A stretch of 64,000 nucleotides of DNA from Roseiarcus sp963776665. GTDB taxonomy: Bacteria > Pseudomonadota > Alphaproteobacteria > Rhizobiales > Beijerinckiaceae. Under the pieces are notes generated by a model. The model was given only the letters and a program-made list of their open reading frames with translations. It had not been told where the DNA came from and did not search any database. The DNA is taken from the NCBI GenBank assembly GCA_963776665.1, contig CAVZNQ010000014.1, positions 1-64,000 on the forward strand, in the 5' to 3' direction. Shown here one piece after another: positions 9,639-19,576 of the stretch; position 1 is the first letter of the stretch; every line of letters starts with the position of its first letter. Both the position numbers and the translations under genes were made by a program.

Positions 9639-11949
9639 TTAGCCAAGCCGCACGGCGCGTAGCCTCAGCGCATTGGCGATGACGCTGACCGAGGACAGCG
9701 CCATCGCCGCAGCGGCGACCGTCGGCGACAGCAGGAGGCCGAAGGCTGGATAGAGGACGCCGGCGGCGATCGGCACGCCCGCCGCGTTGTAGACAAAGGC
9801 GAAGACCAGGTTCTGCCGGATGTTGCGCATCGTCGCTTGCGACAGCCGGCGCGCGATGACCAAACCCTGAAGATCGCCGCGCAAAAGCGTGACGCCCGCG
9901 CTTTCGATCGCCACATCCGCGCCGGGGCCCATCGCGACGCCGACGTCCGCGGCCGCCAGCGCCGGCGCGTCGTTCACCCCGTCGCCAGCCATGGCTACGA
10001 TCCGCCCTTGCCGGCGCAAGCGTTCGACCGCTTTGCCCTTGTCTTCCGGCAGGACCTCCGCCGCGATCTCCGCAATCCCAAGCTTGCGCGCGACGGCCTC
10101 CGCGGTCGTGCGATTGTCCCCGGTCAGCATCACCACCCGGACGCCTGCTTCGGCGAGGGCGCGAACCGCGGCCGCCGTCGTCGGCTTGACGGGGTCGGCG
10201 ACGGCGATCACGCCGCGCGCCTTGCCGTCGATCGCGGCGAAGATCGCCGTCGCGCCGTCGTTGCGCAGTTCGTCCGCCAGCCCTTCGAGGGGCGCGACGT
10301 CAATCGCCGCCGCCTGCATCATGACAAGGCTGCCGAGGAGCACTTTGCGCCCGTCGACGGTTCCGGACACGCCCTTTCCGGCAGACGAGTCGAAGTCTTC
10401 GACTTTGCCAAGGACGAGGCCGCGATCCGCCGCACCGCGCACGACCGCCGCGGCCAAAGGATGTTCGCTCGCCCTTTCGAGGCTCGCGGCAAGCCGCAGC
10501 AACTCATCTTCGCCGAGGCCGCCGACGGCGCGCACCGCGACGACTCGAGGCTTGCCTTCCGTCAGCGTGCCGGTCTTGTCGACGACCAGGGTATCGACCT
10601 TTTCGAACCGCTCGAGCGATTCGGCGTTCTTGATCAGGACGCCCTCCCGGGCGCCGCGCCCAACCCCGACCATGATCGACATCGGCGTCGCCAATCCAAG
10701 CGCGCATGGGCAGGCGATGATCAGCACCGAGACCGCCGCCACAATCCCGTAGGTCAAGCGGGGCTCGGGACCCCAGATCGCCCAGGCGGCGAACGCCGCG
10801 ACCGCGACGGCGATCACCAGCGGCGCGAACCAGCCGGAAACCTGGTCCGCCAGGCGTTGGATCGGGGCGCGGCTGCGCTGCGCCTCGGCGACCATTTGCA
10901 CGATCCGCGCCAGCATCGTGTCGCGGCCGATCCGGTCGGCGCGCATCATGAAGGAGCCGCTCTGGTTGATCGCGCCGCCGATCACCCTGTCGCCGGCGGT
11001 CTTCATGACCGGCGTCGATTCGCCGGTCAGCATCGATTCGTCGACCGCGCTGCGCCCTTCGACAATTTCTCCGTCGACCGGGATCTTCTCGCCTGGCCGC
11101 ACGCGCAGCCGGTCTCCGAGACTGATCGCGTCGAGCGCGATATCCTCCTCAGCCCCGTCAGCGCGGATTCGCCGCCCGGTTTTCGGCGCGAGATCGATCA
11201 GCGCCCGGATCGCCCCGCCGGTCTGCTCGCGCGCCCGCAGTTCCAGCACCTGTCCCAATAGGGCAAGCGTCGTGATGACCGCCGCGGCTTCGAAATAGAC
11301 CGCCGCCCCGCCGTCGGCGCCGCGGAAAGCCGGGCGGAAAGACGCCGGGCGCAACCGTCGCGACGACGCTATAGATCCAGGCCACGCCGACGCCCATGGC
11401 GATCAGGGTGAACATGTTGAGGTTGCGGGTCTTGAGCGACGCAAAGCCGCGCTCAAAGAACGGCCAGCCGGCCCACAGCACGACCGGCGTTGAAAGCGCC
11501 AACTGGAGCCAGTTGGAGACCCCTTCGGGCGCAGGCATGTGCAGATGGGTCAGATGTCCGCCCATTTCGAGCGCAAAGACCGGAACCGAGAGCGCGAGCG
11601 CGACCCAGAAGCGCCGGGTCATATCGGTGAGCTCCGCGCTCGGGCCCTCGGCGCCCGACGCAACTTCCGGCTCCAGCGCCATGCCGCAGATCGGGCAATG
11701 GCCCGGGCCGGGCTGACGGATCTCGGGATGCATCGGGCAGGTGTAAATCGCGCCCGCGGGCGCAGGCTTCGGCGCCGCCGCCGCCAGGAACCGGGCCGGC
11801 TCGGCGACAAACTTCGCGCGGCAGCCGGCGGAGCAGAAATAGTAGTTCGCTCCGAGGTGCTCGGCCTTGTGCTTTGCCGTCGCGGGATCGACCAACATGC
11901 CGCACACGGGGTCCTTGGCGGATGTGCTCGCGTGAGCGACCGCAGTCAT
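9639..11949 (-). pseudogene. copA: Copper-translocating P-type ATPase, one frameshift
   Basis: A P1B-type ATPase that exports Cu(I) from the cytoplasm. The first frame (start 11949) has a YHS-type domain ('DPVCGM...YYFCSAGC'), a heavy-metal-binding segment ('YTCPMHPEI...CPICGM') and the first TM helices. After 'VFPPGF' the frame fails. The second frame resumes with 'RGADGGAAVYFEAAAVI' and has the TGES loop, the CPC ion site 'IACPCALGLATP', the phosphorylation site DKTGT and 'GDGVNDAPAL'. One extra G at 11324-11325 (plus strand) accounts for the break. There is no ferredoxin-like HMA domain. The identification is firm; the break may be a sequencing error. Confidence 0.92.
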
Positions 11950-11981
11950 TCGGCAAACCTCCTTGTCCCGAAGCCATCGCA

Positions 11982-12012
11982 GGTCTAAACCTTCCTACCA
12001 TGGGAAGGTCAA
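11982..12012 (-). promoter_or_regulatory. CueR-type promoter/operator of the copper ATPase
   Basis: On the minus strand TTGACC (-35, 12012-12007) and TAGACC (-10, 11987-11982) are 19 bases apart, the long spacer typical of MerR-family promoters. The spacer region contains a perfect inverted repeat, ACCTTCC-N7-GGAAGGT (11989-12009), like known CueR operators. cueR lies immediately on the other side and reads away from it. Confidence 0.88.
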
Positions 12013-12025
12013 GCGGGCTTGAGAC

Positions 12026-12421
12026 ATGAAGATCGGCGCGGCGGCGGCGGCGAGCGGCGTTAACGCCAAGATGATTCGCCATTACGAAACGATCGGCCTC
12101 CTGCGTCCGGCCGAGCGCCGGGACAACGCCTATCGCGACTACGGCGAGCGCGATATCCACGAGCTCAGGTTCATCCGGCGAGCGCGCCGGCTCGGCTTTT
12201 CGATTGCCGAAATCGGAGCGCTTCTCGCCCTGTGGCGCGACCGCGCCCGCCCGAGCCGGGAGGTCAGACGCATCGCCGCGGCGCATATCGGCGACCTTAA
12301 AGCGCGCGTCGCCGAGATGCAGGCGATGGCGAAGACGCTCGGCGAACTGGTGGCCGCGTGCCACGGCGACGATCGCCCGGACTGCCCGATCCTGGACGAT
12401 CTCGCGCTCGGCGAAGCCTGA
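12026..12421 (+). CDS. cueR: Cu(I)-responsive MerR-family regulator CueR
   Basis: A 131-residue MerR-family activator: N-terminal winged HTH ('KMIRHYETIGLLRPAERRDNAYRDYGE'), dimerisation helix, and a C-terminal metal loop 'CHGDDRPDC' in which two cysteines are separated by seven residues, the CueR signature for linear Cu(I) binding. It would activate the divergent copper ATPase/DUF305 genes by untwisting the 19-base-spacer promoter at 11982-12012. The ATG is 14 bases from that promoter, so cueR and copA promoters overlap. Confidence 0.93.
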   Translation: MKIGAAAAASGVNAKMIRHYETIGLLRPAERRDNAYRDYGERDIHELRFIRRARRLGFSIAEIGALLALWRDRARPSREVRRIAAAHIGDLKARVAEMQAMAKTLGELVAACHGDDRPDCPILDDLALGEA

Positions 12422-12727
12422 GGCGCCCGCGCCAAAGCGCGATAGCGGACGCGCCAGCGCACGAGCTCCGGCAGTAGAAATCCCTAGTTTTGCGCCTGCG
12501 CCGCTGGCCGGCGCCGCCAGTGGCCGCTTTCCGGAGCGATGCAACGATTGCTCTCTGACGCAGGGGAATGAAGCCGATTTCCCCAGAGGCGCAGCGACGG
12601 GCTCGAGCCACAACCCGGAATACAACCTACAAATCGCCAGTTCATATCTGATAAACTCTTGACAGGATGTCACACATCCATAAGGTACTTATTACGGGGG
12701 TATTAATGATATGGTGGGAGAGCAATC
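12422..12727. other. Intergenic region upstream of the PEP-CTERM gene
   Basis: A 306-base gap. The right half is AT-rich. It holds TTGACA (12659-12664) followed directly by the inverted repeat GGATGT-CAC-ACATCC (12665-12679) and a weak -10-like TAAGGT (12681-12686). This reads as a promoter with an operator between its elements. The left 200 bases show nothing I can name. Confidence 0.4.
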
Positions 12728-13561
12728 GTGAAGTTAAGGGAGCTGACTTTCAGCGTGATCGGTCTTACGGCCGCGCTCGCGACGCCGGCCTTCGCTGGCC
12801 CGAACCTGGTGACGAACGGCAGTTTTGAATTCAGCAGCGGAACAACCCAACAGGCTCCTTGCCAGGTTGGCTTCAACTGCTCCGGAACGGGAAACTCCAT
12901 TGCCGGTTGGACGATGGATACGAGCAGCACCTATCCACAGGCGGGCACCCCTCCCCAGCCGGACACCGCTTCGTGGTTTCCCGGCTACACGTTCGTGATG
13001 GACAGCACGAACTCGGTCAATGGCAACGCTGGCGCCGTTTCGCTCTGGGTGTCGCCCGGGCCGCAAGATGGCCTCAATTTCCTAGCTCAGGACGCATACT
13101 ACCACCCCGACGCGATCCAGCAGTCGGTCAACCTGGTTACCGGCCAGACCTACGATCTAAACTTCGAGTGGGCGACGGCCCAGCAGAATGGATTCAGCGG
13201 CGACACATACGATCAATGGCAGGTTTCGCTCGGCGGCGTCGTGCTGACAACGACGGGACTTACCAAGAATGTAAGCCATTCGGACACGGGGTGGGTGGAT
13301 TACAACTACGAGTTCACCTGGGGTGGCCCCTCGGGCAGCACCGTGCTTTCGTTCCTGGATATCTGCAACGGACCGATGTCGAATCCTGGCGCCTGCAACG
13401 GCTCGGTGGGCGACAGCAACGGCCCTCCGTTCTCGCTACTGGACAACGTGTCGTTGAGCGCCGTGCCGGAACCGTCGACCTGGGCGATGCTTCTGTTCGG
13501 CTTCGCCGGCCTCGGCTATTTCGGCTACCGGGGCCGCCGCACGCCGATCTCGATCGTCTGA
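12728..13561 (+). CDS. PEP-CTERM sorting-domain exported protein
   Basis: A 277-residue exported protein. A signal peptide (1-23, cleavage at AFA) precedes a beta-rich domain that starts 'NLVTNGSFEF', the opening of carbohydrate-binding-like DUF642/choice-of-anchor modules. The C-terminus is a canonical PEP-CTERM signal: 'PEPSTWAMLLFGFAGLGYFGYRGRR', cut at the Pro-Glu-Pro by an exosortase. Such proteins are usually surface or biofilm-matrix proteins. No exosortase gene is in the window. Start is GTG at 12728 preceded by GGGAG. The codon and AT usage is slightly softer than its neighbours. Confidence 0.88.
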   Translation: MKLRELTFSVIGLTAALATPAFAGPNLVTNGSFEFSSGTTQQAPCQVGFNCSGTGNSIAGWTMDTSSTYPQAGTPPQPDTASWFPGYTFVMDSTNSVNGNAGAVSLWVSPGPQDGLNFLAQDAYYHPDAIQQSVNLVTGQTYDLNFEWATAQQNGFSGDTYDQWQVSLGGVVLTTTGLTKNVSHSDTGWVDYNYEFTWGGPSGSTVLSFLDICNGPMSNPGACNGSVGDSNGPPFSLLDNVSLSAVPEPSTWAMLLFGFAGLGYFGYRGRRTPISIV

Positions 13562-13585
13562 ACGTCTCGGCTCAAAGTTGCAACC

Positions 13586-13621
13586 CCAAGCCGCCGCTCG
13601 CCGGCGGCTTGGTCATTTGTT
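13586..13621 (+). terminator. Terminator after the PEP-CTERM gene
   Basis: A perfect 11-bp stem, CCAAGCCGCCG (13586-13596) with CGGCGGCTTGG (13602-13612), a 5-base loop, then TCATTTGTT. It begins 24 bases after the stop. Confidence 0.7.
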
Positions 13622-13695
13622 AAACAGCGCAAGCGATCCTCCCGCCAAAGCCTCACACTCCGCTCGCAGGCCGAACACCGGAACCGAACCCAGTC

Positions 13696-14598
13696 ATGGC
13701 CGCAGATCATCTCATCCGCCACCTGGAGATCATGCTGTGGTCCGTGGCCCGGCTGTCGATGTGGCTCGCGCTCTTCGCCGCTATTTTCGTGCCGATCGAG
13801 CGGCTGTTCGCGCTGCATGCGCAACCCGTGCTGCGCAAGGGGATCGCTACCGACGTCGGCTTCTATTTCATCAACGCGCTAATCCCCGGGCTGGTGCTGG
13901 GCCCCCCGATTTCACTCGCCGTGCTCGCGATCCATCGCGTCATGCCGGGCGTCGTCCTCACGACCATCGCCGACTGGCCGATCTGGCTGAAGGCCTGCGC
14001 GACCATGCTGGTCGGCGAGGTCGCGTACTACTGGGCCCACCGCGCAAGCCATCAGATTCCATTGCTCTGGCGGTTCCACGCGGTCCATCACAGCGCCGAA
14101 GAGCTCGACTTTCTCGTGAACAACCGCATGCATCCGATCGACATGGTGTGGTCCCGGATGATCATGCTGACGCCGATCTTCGCTCTCGGGCTCGCAAATC
14201 CTCTGAGCTACAGGGACGGGCTGTTTGCGACGGTCGTCCTGGCGACCGGGTCAATCTGGTCGTATTTCATCCATTCCAACATCCGCTGGCGGCTAGGGCC
14301 CTTCGAATGGCTTCTGACAACCCCGGGCTTCCACCACTGGCACCACACTTATGGCGGCAAGCGGCGCGACTGCAATTACGCTTCGATGTTTCCGTGGTTA
14401 GACCGCATTTTCGGCACCCATTACCTGCCGAAGGAGTGGCCGGAACGGTACGGCATCGAGGAGCCGATGCCGCATACGCTCGCCGGCCAATTCGTTCAGC
14501 CATTCGTTCCGTATCGCCCCTTGGCGGGGGCGCAGGGCGACGGCGCTCTGGAGACGCCGCCCAAGGAAGGCCGAATTGGAGTCCGCGTCGAGGTTTGA
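13696..14598 (+). CDS. Sterol desaturase / fatty acid hydroxylase family protein
   Basis: A 300-residue integral membrane di-iron enzyme of the fatty acid hydroxylase superfamily. The His clusters that bind iron are all present: 'HRASH' (HxxxH), 'HAVHHSAEELDF' (HxxHH) and 'GFHHWHHTYGG'. Four or so TM segments lie in residues 10-130 and 165-200. Substrate unknown: members oxidise sterols, carotenoids or lipids. It is followed after 89 bases by an aminotransferase gene on the same strand. A distant relative lies at 54582-55643. Confidence 0.88.
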   Translation: MAADHLIRHLEIMLWSVARLSMWLALFAAIFVPIERLFALHAQPVLRKGIATDVGFYFINALIPGLVLGPPISLAVLAIHRVMPGVVLTTIADWPIWLKACATMLVGEVAYYWAHRASHQIPLLWRFHAVHHSAEELDFLVNNRMHPIDMVWSRMIMLTPIFALGLANPLSYRDGLFATVVLATGSIWSYFIHSNIRWRLGPFEWLLTTPGFHHWHHTYGGKRRDCNYASMFPWLDRIFGTHYLPKEWPERYGIEEPMPHTLAGQFVQPFVPYRPLAGAQGDGALETPPKEGRIGVRVEV

Positions 14599-14687
14599 CG
14601 GCGCCGACCCTCGTCGTCCCTTAGAACGGAGCTGCCTTGAACGCCGGCCCCCTTGCCCGGTCAGTGGGGCTCGTCCATGACGCTGCG

Positions 14688-15890
14688 ATGACCGTCACGT
14701 CGACCCGGCCGAGTCCCGAATGGCTCGATCAAATCCGCCCCTCGATGCGGGACGTCGCCTCGAGCGGCATTGTCGAAGTGTTCAACTACGGCCGCGGTCG
14801 GCAGGGGCTCATCCCGCTTTGGGTCGGCGAGGGCGACCTGCCGACGCCCCCGTTCATCAGCGAGGCGGCCAAGGCCTCGCTCGACCGCGGCGAGACCTTC
14901 TACACCTACCAACGCGGCGTGCCCGAACTGCGCGCGGCCATCGCCGCATATATGACCCGCGTCTATGGCGCGAGGCCGGGCGGCGGGGCTTTCTCGCCCG
15001 AGAATTTTTTCGTCACCATCGGCGGGATGCATGCAATCGAAATCGCGACCCGGCTCATCGTCGGCCCTGGCGACGAGGCGCTGATCCCCTCGCCCGCCTG
15101 GCCCAATTTCGTCGGAGCGCTGGAAATCTCCGGCGCCCGCGCCGTGCCGGTCCGTCTCGACCGGACGAGCCGCTGGAGCCTCGATCCGGACAAGCTCGCG
15201 AGCGCAGTGACCCCGGCGACCAAGCTCATCTTTTTCAACACGCCCGCAAACCCGACCGGCTTCGTGGCCACGCGCGAGGAGATCGCCGCGACCCTCGCCA
15301 TCGCGCGCCGGCATGGGCTCTGGATCATCGCGGACGAGATTTATGGCCGCATCACCTACGACGGCGCCCGCGCGCCCTCGTTTCACGACGTGATGGCGCC
15401 TGACGACAAGGTCCTGTTCGTCCAGACGCTCAGCAAGAACTGGGCAATGACCGGCTTCCGCGTCGGCTGGCTCGAGGCCCCGTCCGCGCTCGGAGAGGTG
15501 ATCGAGAACCTGGTTCAGTACACCACCTCCGGCGTCCCCGTCTTCACGCAGCGCGCCGCGACCGCCGCCCTTGACGAGGGCGAAGCGTTCCTCGCCTCGC
15601 AGATCGACCGCAGCCGCCGCTCGCGCGACATCTTGTGCGATGGACTGGCGGCGACCGGCCATGTGCGGTTCTCGAAACCCGAGGCGGCGTTCTATCTCTT
15701 CTGCTCGATCGACGGCTTCGACGATTCGCGGGCGCTGGCGCTGAGGCTCATCGACGAAGCGGGCGTCGGCGCGGCGCCCGGCGGCGCCTTCGGCCCGGGG
15801 GGCGAGGGCTCACTGCGCCTGTGCTTCGCTCGCGATCCTGACCAGATCGCCGAGGCGGCGAGGCGAATGGCCCGCTGGCTCAAGAGGTGA
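14688..15890 (+). CDS. PLP-dependent class I/II aminotransferase
   Basis: A fold-type I aminotransferase of 400 residues. It has 'FFNTPANPTGFV' (cofactor/substrate Asn), 'WIIADEIYGRI' (Asp that binds the PLP pyridine N), the Schiff-base lysine in 'TLSKNWAMTGFRVGW', and the C-terminal substrate-carboxylate Arg in 'GSLRLCFAR'. The start at 14688 is the first ATG in the frame; a TTG at 14637 would add 17 unlikely residues. The substrate cannot be told from sequence; aspartate or aromatic amino acids are common for this subgroup. Confidence 0.92.
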   Translation: MTVTSTRPSPEWLDQIRPSMRDVASSGIVEVFNYGRGRQGLIPLWVGEGDLPTPPFISEAAKASLDRGETFYTYQRGVPELRAAIAAYMTRVYGARPGGGAFSPENFFVTIGGMHAIEIATRLIVGPGDEALIPSPAWPNFVGALEISGARAVPVRLDRTSRWSLDPDKLASAVTPATKLIFFNTPANPTGFVATREEIAATLAIARRHGLWIIADEIYGRITYDGARAPSFHDVMAPDDKVLFVQTLSKNWAMTGFRVGWLEAPSALGEVIENLVQYTTSGVPVFTQRAATAALDEGEAFLASQIDRSRRSRDILCDGLAATGHVRFSKPEAAFYLFCSIDGFDDSRALALRLIDEAGVGAAPGGAFGPGGEGSLRLCFARDPDQIAEAARRMARWLKR

Positions 15891-16096
15891 GCGGTCGGCC
15901 GCTACCCGGGACAGCGAATTTTGACGCAGACAGGGATGTCCATTCGAGGGCGGAAAGCCGATTAACATGGAGATTTCTCGGTTAGCAGGGAGCGCGCAGG
16001 CGATGCTGCTACGTGCGAAGGAGACCTCTGGCGCCGCAGCAAAATTGCCTTTAAATTCTGCCGCAGGGTCAGGAGATCGCAGGTCAGGAGATCGTC

Positions 16097-16987
16097 ATGT
16101 TCGCTCGCCCGCGCCGAAGCGTCCTCTATATGCCCGGCTCCAACGCCAAGGCGCTCGCCAAGGCCGCGACCCTACCCGCCGACGCGCTCATTCTCGACCT
16201 CGAGGATTCGGTCGCGCCCGACCAGAAGGTCGCGGCGCGCGGCGAGGTCGCGGCAGCGGTGCGGAAGGGCGGTTTCGGCGCGCGCGAGGTGGTCATCCGC
16301 GTCAACGGACCGCATACGCCCTGGGGCGACGAAGATCTGGCCGCCGCTTCGGCCGCCGGACCGGACGCGATCCTCTTGCCCAAGGTCGACGGCCCCGGCG
16401 CGATCATGGCCGTGGCGCGCGCGCTGCGCGAAGCCGACGCCCCCGACCGGACGCGGATCTGGGCGATGATGGAGACGCCGAATGCGGTTCTGAACGCGGG
16501 CTCGATCGCCGCCGTCGCCGCCGACTCGACCTCGCGCCTCACGGTCATGGTGATGGGTCTCAACGATCTCGCCAAGGAGACGCGCGCGCGGCTAACCCCC
16601 GGGCGCCCGACGATGACCGCATGGCTCGCTGGCTGCGCGGTCGCGGCGCGCGCCCACGGCGTCGACATCATCGACGGCGTTTTCAACGACATCAAGGATC
16701 TCGACGGCTTCCGTCTCGAGTGCCTGCAGGGGCGCGACATGGGCCTCGACGGCAAGACCCTCATCCACCCGAGTCAGATCGAGATCTGCAACGAAGTCTT
16801 CGCCCCCGCGGCTGCGGAAGTCGAAGGCGCCCGCGCCATCATCGAAGCCTTCGCGCTGCCCGAGAACGCGGGAAAAGGCGCAATCCAGCTCAACGGCCGG
16901 ATGGTCGAACTTCTGCACGCCGACATGGCGCGCCGGACGCTCGCGATCGCCGACGCGATTGCGGCCCTGCACAAAGCCGCCGCCTGA
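16097..16987 (+). CDS. HpcH/HpaI (CitE-like) CoA ester lyase
   Basis: A 296-residue TIM-barrel CoA ester lyase/thioesterase of the citrate-lyase-beta group. The active site looks complete: 'LILDLEDSVAPDQK' (34-43), Arg in 'VVIRVNG' (R68), metal ligands Glu in 'MMETPNAV' (E126) and Asp in 'GLNDLA' (D157), and the CoA-side 'GKTLIHPSQIE'. In ethylmalonyl-CoA-pathway bacteria relatives act as malyl-CoA thioesterase (Mcl2) or citramalyl-CoA lyase; the exact substrate is not determined. It stands alone. Two other members lie at 45878 and 53207. Confidence 0.88.
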   Translation: MFARPRRSVLYMPGSNAKALAKAATLPADALILDLEDSVAPDQKVAARGEVAAAVRKGGFGAREVVIRVNGPHTPWGDEDLAAASAAGPDAILLPKVDGPGAIMAVARALREADAPDRTRIWAMMETPNAVLNAGSIAAVAADSTSRLTVMVMGLNDLAKETRARLTPGRPTMTAWLAGCAVAARAHGVDIIDGVFNDIKDLDGFRLECLQGRDMGLDGKTLIHPSQIEICNEVFAPAAAEVEGARAIIEAFALPENAGKGAIQLNGRMVELLHADMARRTLAIADAIAALHKAAA

Positions 16988-17065
16988 AGCGACAGCCGCT
17001 GCTCTCCGTCGCAAGAAGCGGTTAATTGTGCAACCCGCCTCACGCGAACAAGACGCTCGCGTCGA

Positions 17066-19576
17066 TCAGTTGTCGGACTTTTTCATCCCTTCGTCGATAG
17101 CGGGCTTGTCCGATTCCTTGATCTGCGAAGGTCCGAGATTGAACGTCAACTTGTCGATTGTGCCGGTGAAGCGAAACGGCACGTCGTAGCTGTCGTCCAC
17201 CGGAGTGCGCGTGTCTGCGCCCACGTCAAACGTTTCGTCGATCGACATCAGCAGCGGAATCGTATGCTCGATGGTTTTCTTCGACAATTCGTGGCCGTCG
17301 ACCGAAAGCACGCCTGTGCCGCCCTTGGCGAGGCCCGGCCCGTCATATTTGAAGTCGAAAACGATCCTGTGCTTGCCGGGCGCCAGAGGCCGAGTGAACA
17401 GGTCCTCGCCAGTCACGCCGCCTTCCCATCGCGTCTGCTTGAGATCGAGGAAATTGTAATCGAACACCGGCTTTCCCCTGAGCAGATAGAGTCCGTAGCC
17501 GCCGAAGCGGCCGCCCAGGGTGACGATCATGCCTTCGGCGCCGCCTTCCGGAACGGTGATGTCGGCGGTGATCGTATAGTCGCGGTCGAGGATGCTCGGG
17601 GCGTTGCCGACCGGTATGCCGATATTTTCGCCGACATAAGTGAACTCGGTCTTGCCCGCCGTCGCGCTCGGGCGCGGCGTCAGCAGGCGGGAGAAGCCGC
17701 TGTTGTCGAGCGGGAAGACGTTGTTCTTCTCCGCTTCGGTCTTGAACAGCGCCTGCATCTCCTTGAGCTTGTCCGGCGCCTTGGCGGCGAGATCGTCCGC
17801 CTCGGAATAGTCTTTGGCGATGTCGTAAAGCTCCCATTTGTAGCCCGTCTCGAGGTCGGGCAGCTTGCCGGTGGCGAGAAGCCACGGCGCGGCCGGGGGC
17901 GTGGTCGCCGCGATCCAGCCGTCGTGGTAGATGGCGCGATTGCCGACCATCTCGAAATACTGGGTGTCGCGCTTCGACGGGGCGTTGGCGTTCGCCTTGT
18001 CGAACGTATAGGCCATGCTCACCCCTTCGATCGGCCGTTGCGGAATGCCGTCGACTGTCGTCGGCGCCTTGATGCCCGCGGCCTCGAGGATCGTCGGCAC
18101 GACATCGATGATGTGGTGAAACTGGCTGCGGATTCCGCCGACGTCGTCGATATGGCCGGGCCAGGAAATCGCCAGACCCTGCCGGGTGCCGCCGAAGTGC
18201 GACGCCACCTGCTTCGTCCACTTGAAGGGCGTGTCGAACGCCCAGGACCAGGCGACCGACATATGCGGATAGGTGTTGTGCGAGCCCCAGTCCTCGTAAT
18301 GCAGCATCTGCACGACTTCGGGCAGCGTCAGGATGCCGTTATAGGCGGTCAACTGGTTGAACGTGCCTTCGAGCGTGCCCTCGGCGCTGGTGCCGTTGTC
18401 GCCGACAATGAAGATGATGAGCGTATTGTCGAGCTTGCCCTCGTCCTGGACCTCCTGAATCACCCGGCCGATTTCATGGTCGGTGTAGGCCGTATAGGCG
18501 GCGAACACCTCCGCCTCGCGCGCATAGAGCGTCTTCTGGATCAGCGAGAGCGAATCCCATCGCGGCAGCTTGGCGCCGCCATAGGCGTCCTGACCGTCGG
18601 GCCAGGGCGTGAGTTGCGTCTCGGGCGGGATCACGCCGAGCCGTTTCTGGTTGGCGAAAATCTGCTCGCGCAGCTTTTCCCAGCCCATGTCGAACTTGCC
18701 GTGGAACTTGTCGATCCATTCCTGCGTCGGCTGGTGGGGCGAATGGCTGCCGCCCGGCACGTAATAGAGGAAAAATGGCGTATCCGGCGCCGAGGCGTTG
18801 AGTTCCTGCATGTGATGGATGGCGTCGTCCGCGAGATCGGTGGTGAGGTTGTAGCCGGGCTTGCCAACCCAGGGATAAACCGGGCTGGTGTTGCGATAGA
18901 GATAGGGCGTCCACTGGTCGGTCTCGCCGCCAAGAAAGCCGTAAAAGTACTGGAAGCCCAATCCGACCGGCCATTGGGTGAAGGGCCCGGCCGCGCTGTA
19001 CTGGTAGGGTGGAATATTGTGGTCCTTGCCTAACCACGACGTCGCATAGCCGTTGTCGCGAAGAATCCTGCCGATCGTGGCGCTGTCCGGCCCGATGATC
19101 GAATCGTAGCCCGGATACCCCGTCGACAATTCGCCGATCACGCCGTAGCCGACATCATGATGGTTGCGCCCGGTGATCAGCGCGGCCCGCGTCGGCGAGC
19201 AAAGGGCGGTCGAGTGGAACTCGGTGTAGCGCAGGCCGGCCGCCGCGATGCGGTCGAGGGCCGGGGTCGGAATGACGCCGCCGAATGTGCCGGAGACGCC
19301 ATAGCCCTGGTCGTCGGTCATGATCAGCAGGACGTTCGGCGCGCCCTTCGGCGGCACGACGCGCGGCGGCCAGAACGGCGTCGATCCGGAGGCCGTGTCC
19401 TTGATCACGCCGCCAAACGGCACGGGCGGAGGCGGAAGCTGGGCGCCGTCAATGGTGGTCGTGGCGCTCGGCGAACCGAGAACTCCTGTCACCTGTTGAG
19501 CGAGACTGTAGGAGGAAGTGACCGCAAGAGCGGCGACGGACGCTCCCATCGCGAACGCGACTGGAATCGTTTTCAA
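17066..19576 (-). CDS. Secreted arylsulfatase-type sulfatase
   Basis: An 836-residue sulfatase. After a signal peptide (1-26) and a Pro-rich leader, the core opens with 'NVLLIMTDDQGYG' (metal Asp pair, 87-89) and has the formylglycine motif 'LCSPTRAALITGR' with Cys126. Further ligands follow in 'GKDHNIPP', 'GGSHSPH' and 'VGDNGTSAEG'. The last 200 residues form a beta-rich, lectin-like extension seen in large arylsulfatases. It would hydrolyse sulfate esters in the periplasm; an activating FGly-generating enzyme is not in the window. The start is TTG at 19576 after GGGAGGGG and directly abuts a 32-codon upstream ORF. Confidence 0.9.
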   Translation of the reverse strand: MKTIPVAFAMGASVAALAVTSSYSLAQQVTGVLGSPSATTTIDGAQLPPPPVPFGGVIKDTASGSTPFWPPRVVPPKGAPNVLLIMTDDQGYGVSGTFGGVIPTPALDRIAAAGLRYTEFHSTALCSPTRAALITGRNHHDVGYGVIGELSTGYPGYDSIIGPDSATIGRILRDNGYATSWLGKDHNIPPYQYSAAGPFTQWPVGLGFQYFYGFLGGETDQWTPYLYRNTSPVYPWVGKPGYNLTTDLADDAIHHMQELNASAPDTPFFLYYVPGGSHSPHQPTQEWIDKFHGKFDMGWEKLREQIFANQKRLGVIPPETQLTPWPDGQDAYGGAKLPRWDSLSLIQKTLYAREAEVFAAYTAYTDHEIGRVIQEVQDEGKLDNTLIIFIVGDNGTSAEGTLEGTFNQLTAYNGILTLPEVVQMLHYEDWGSHNTYPHMSVAWSWAFDTPFKWTKQVASHFGGTRQGLAISWPGHIDDVGGIRSQFHHIIDVVPTILEAAGIKAPTTVDGIPQRPIEGVSMAYTFDKANANAPSKRDTQYFEMVGNRAIYHDGWIAATTPPAAPWLLATGKLPDLETGYKWELYDIAKDYSEADDLAAKAPDKLKEMQALFKTEAEKNNVFPLDNSGFSRLLTPRPSATAGKTEFTYVGENIGIPVGNAPSILDRDYTITADITVPEGGAEGMIVTLGGRFGGYGLYLLRGKPVFDYNFLDLKQTRWEGGVTGEDLFTRPLAPGKHRIVFDFKYDGPGLAKGGTGVLSVDGHELSKKTIEHTIPLLMSIDETFDVGADTRTPVDDSYDVPFRFTGTIDKLTFNLGPSQIKESDKPAIDEGMKKSDN

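Noticed and set aside
17264..19033. A 589-codon plus-strand frame opposite the arylsulfatase
   Set aside because: Antisense shadow with Arg/Glu/Val-rich composition; the sulfatase active-site motifs fix the coding strand.
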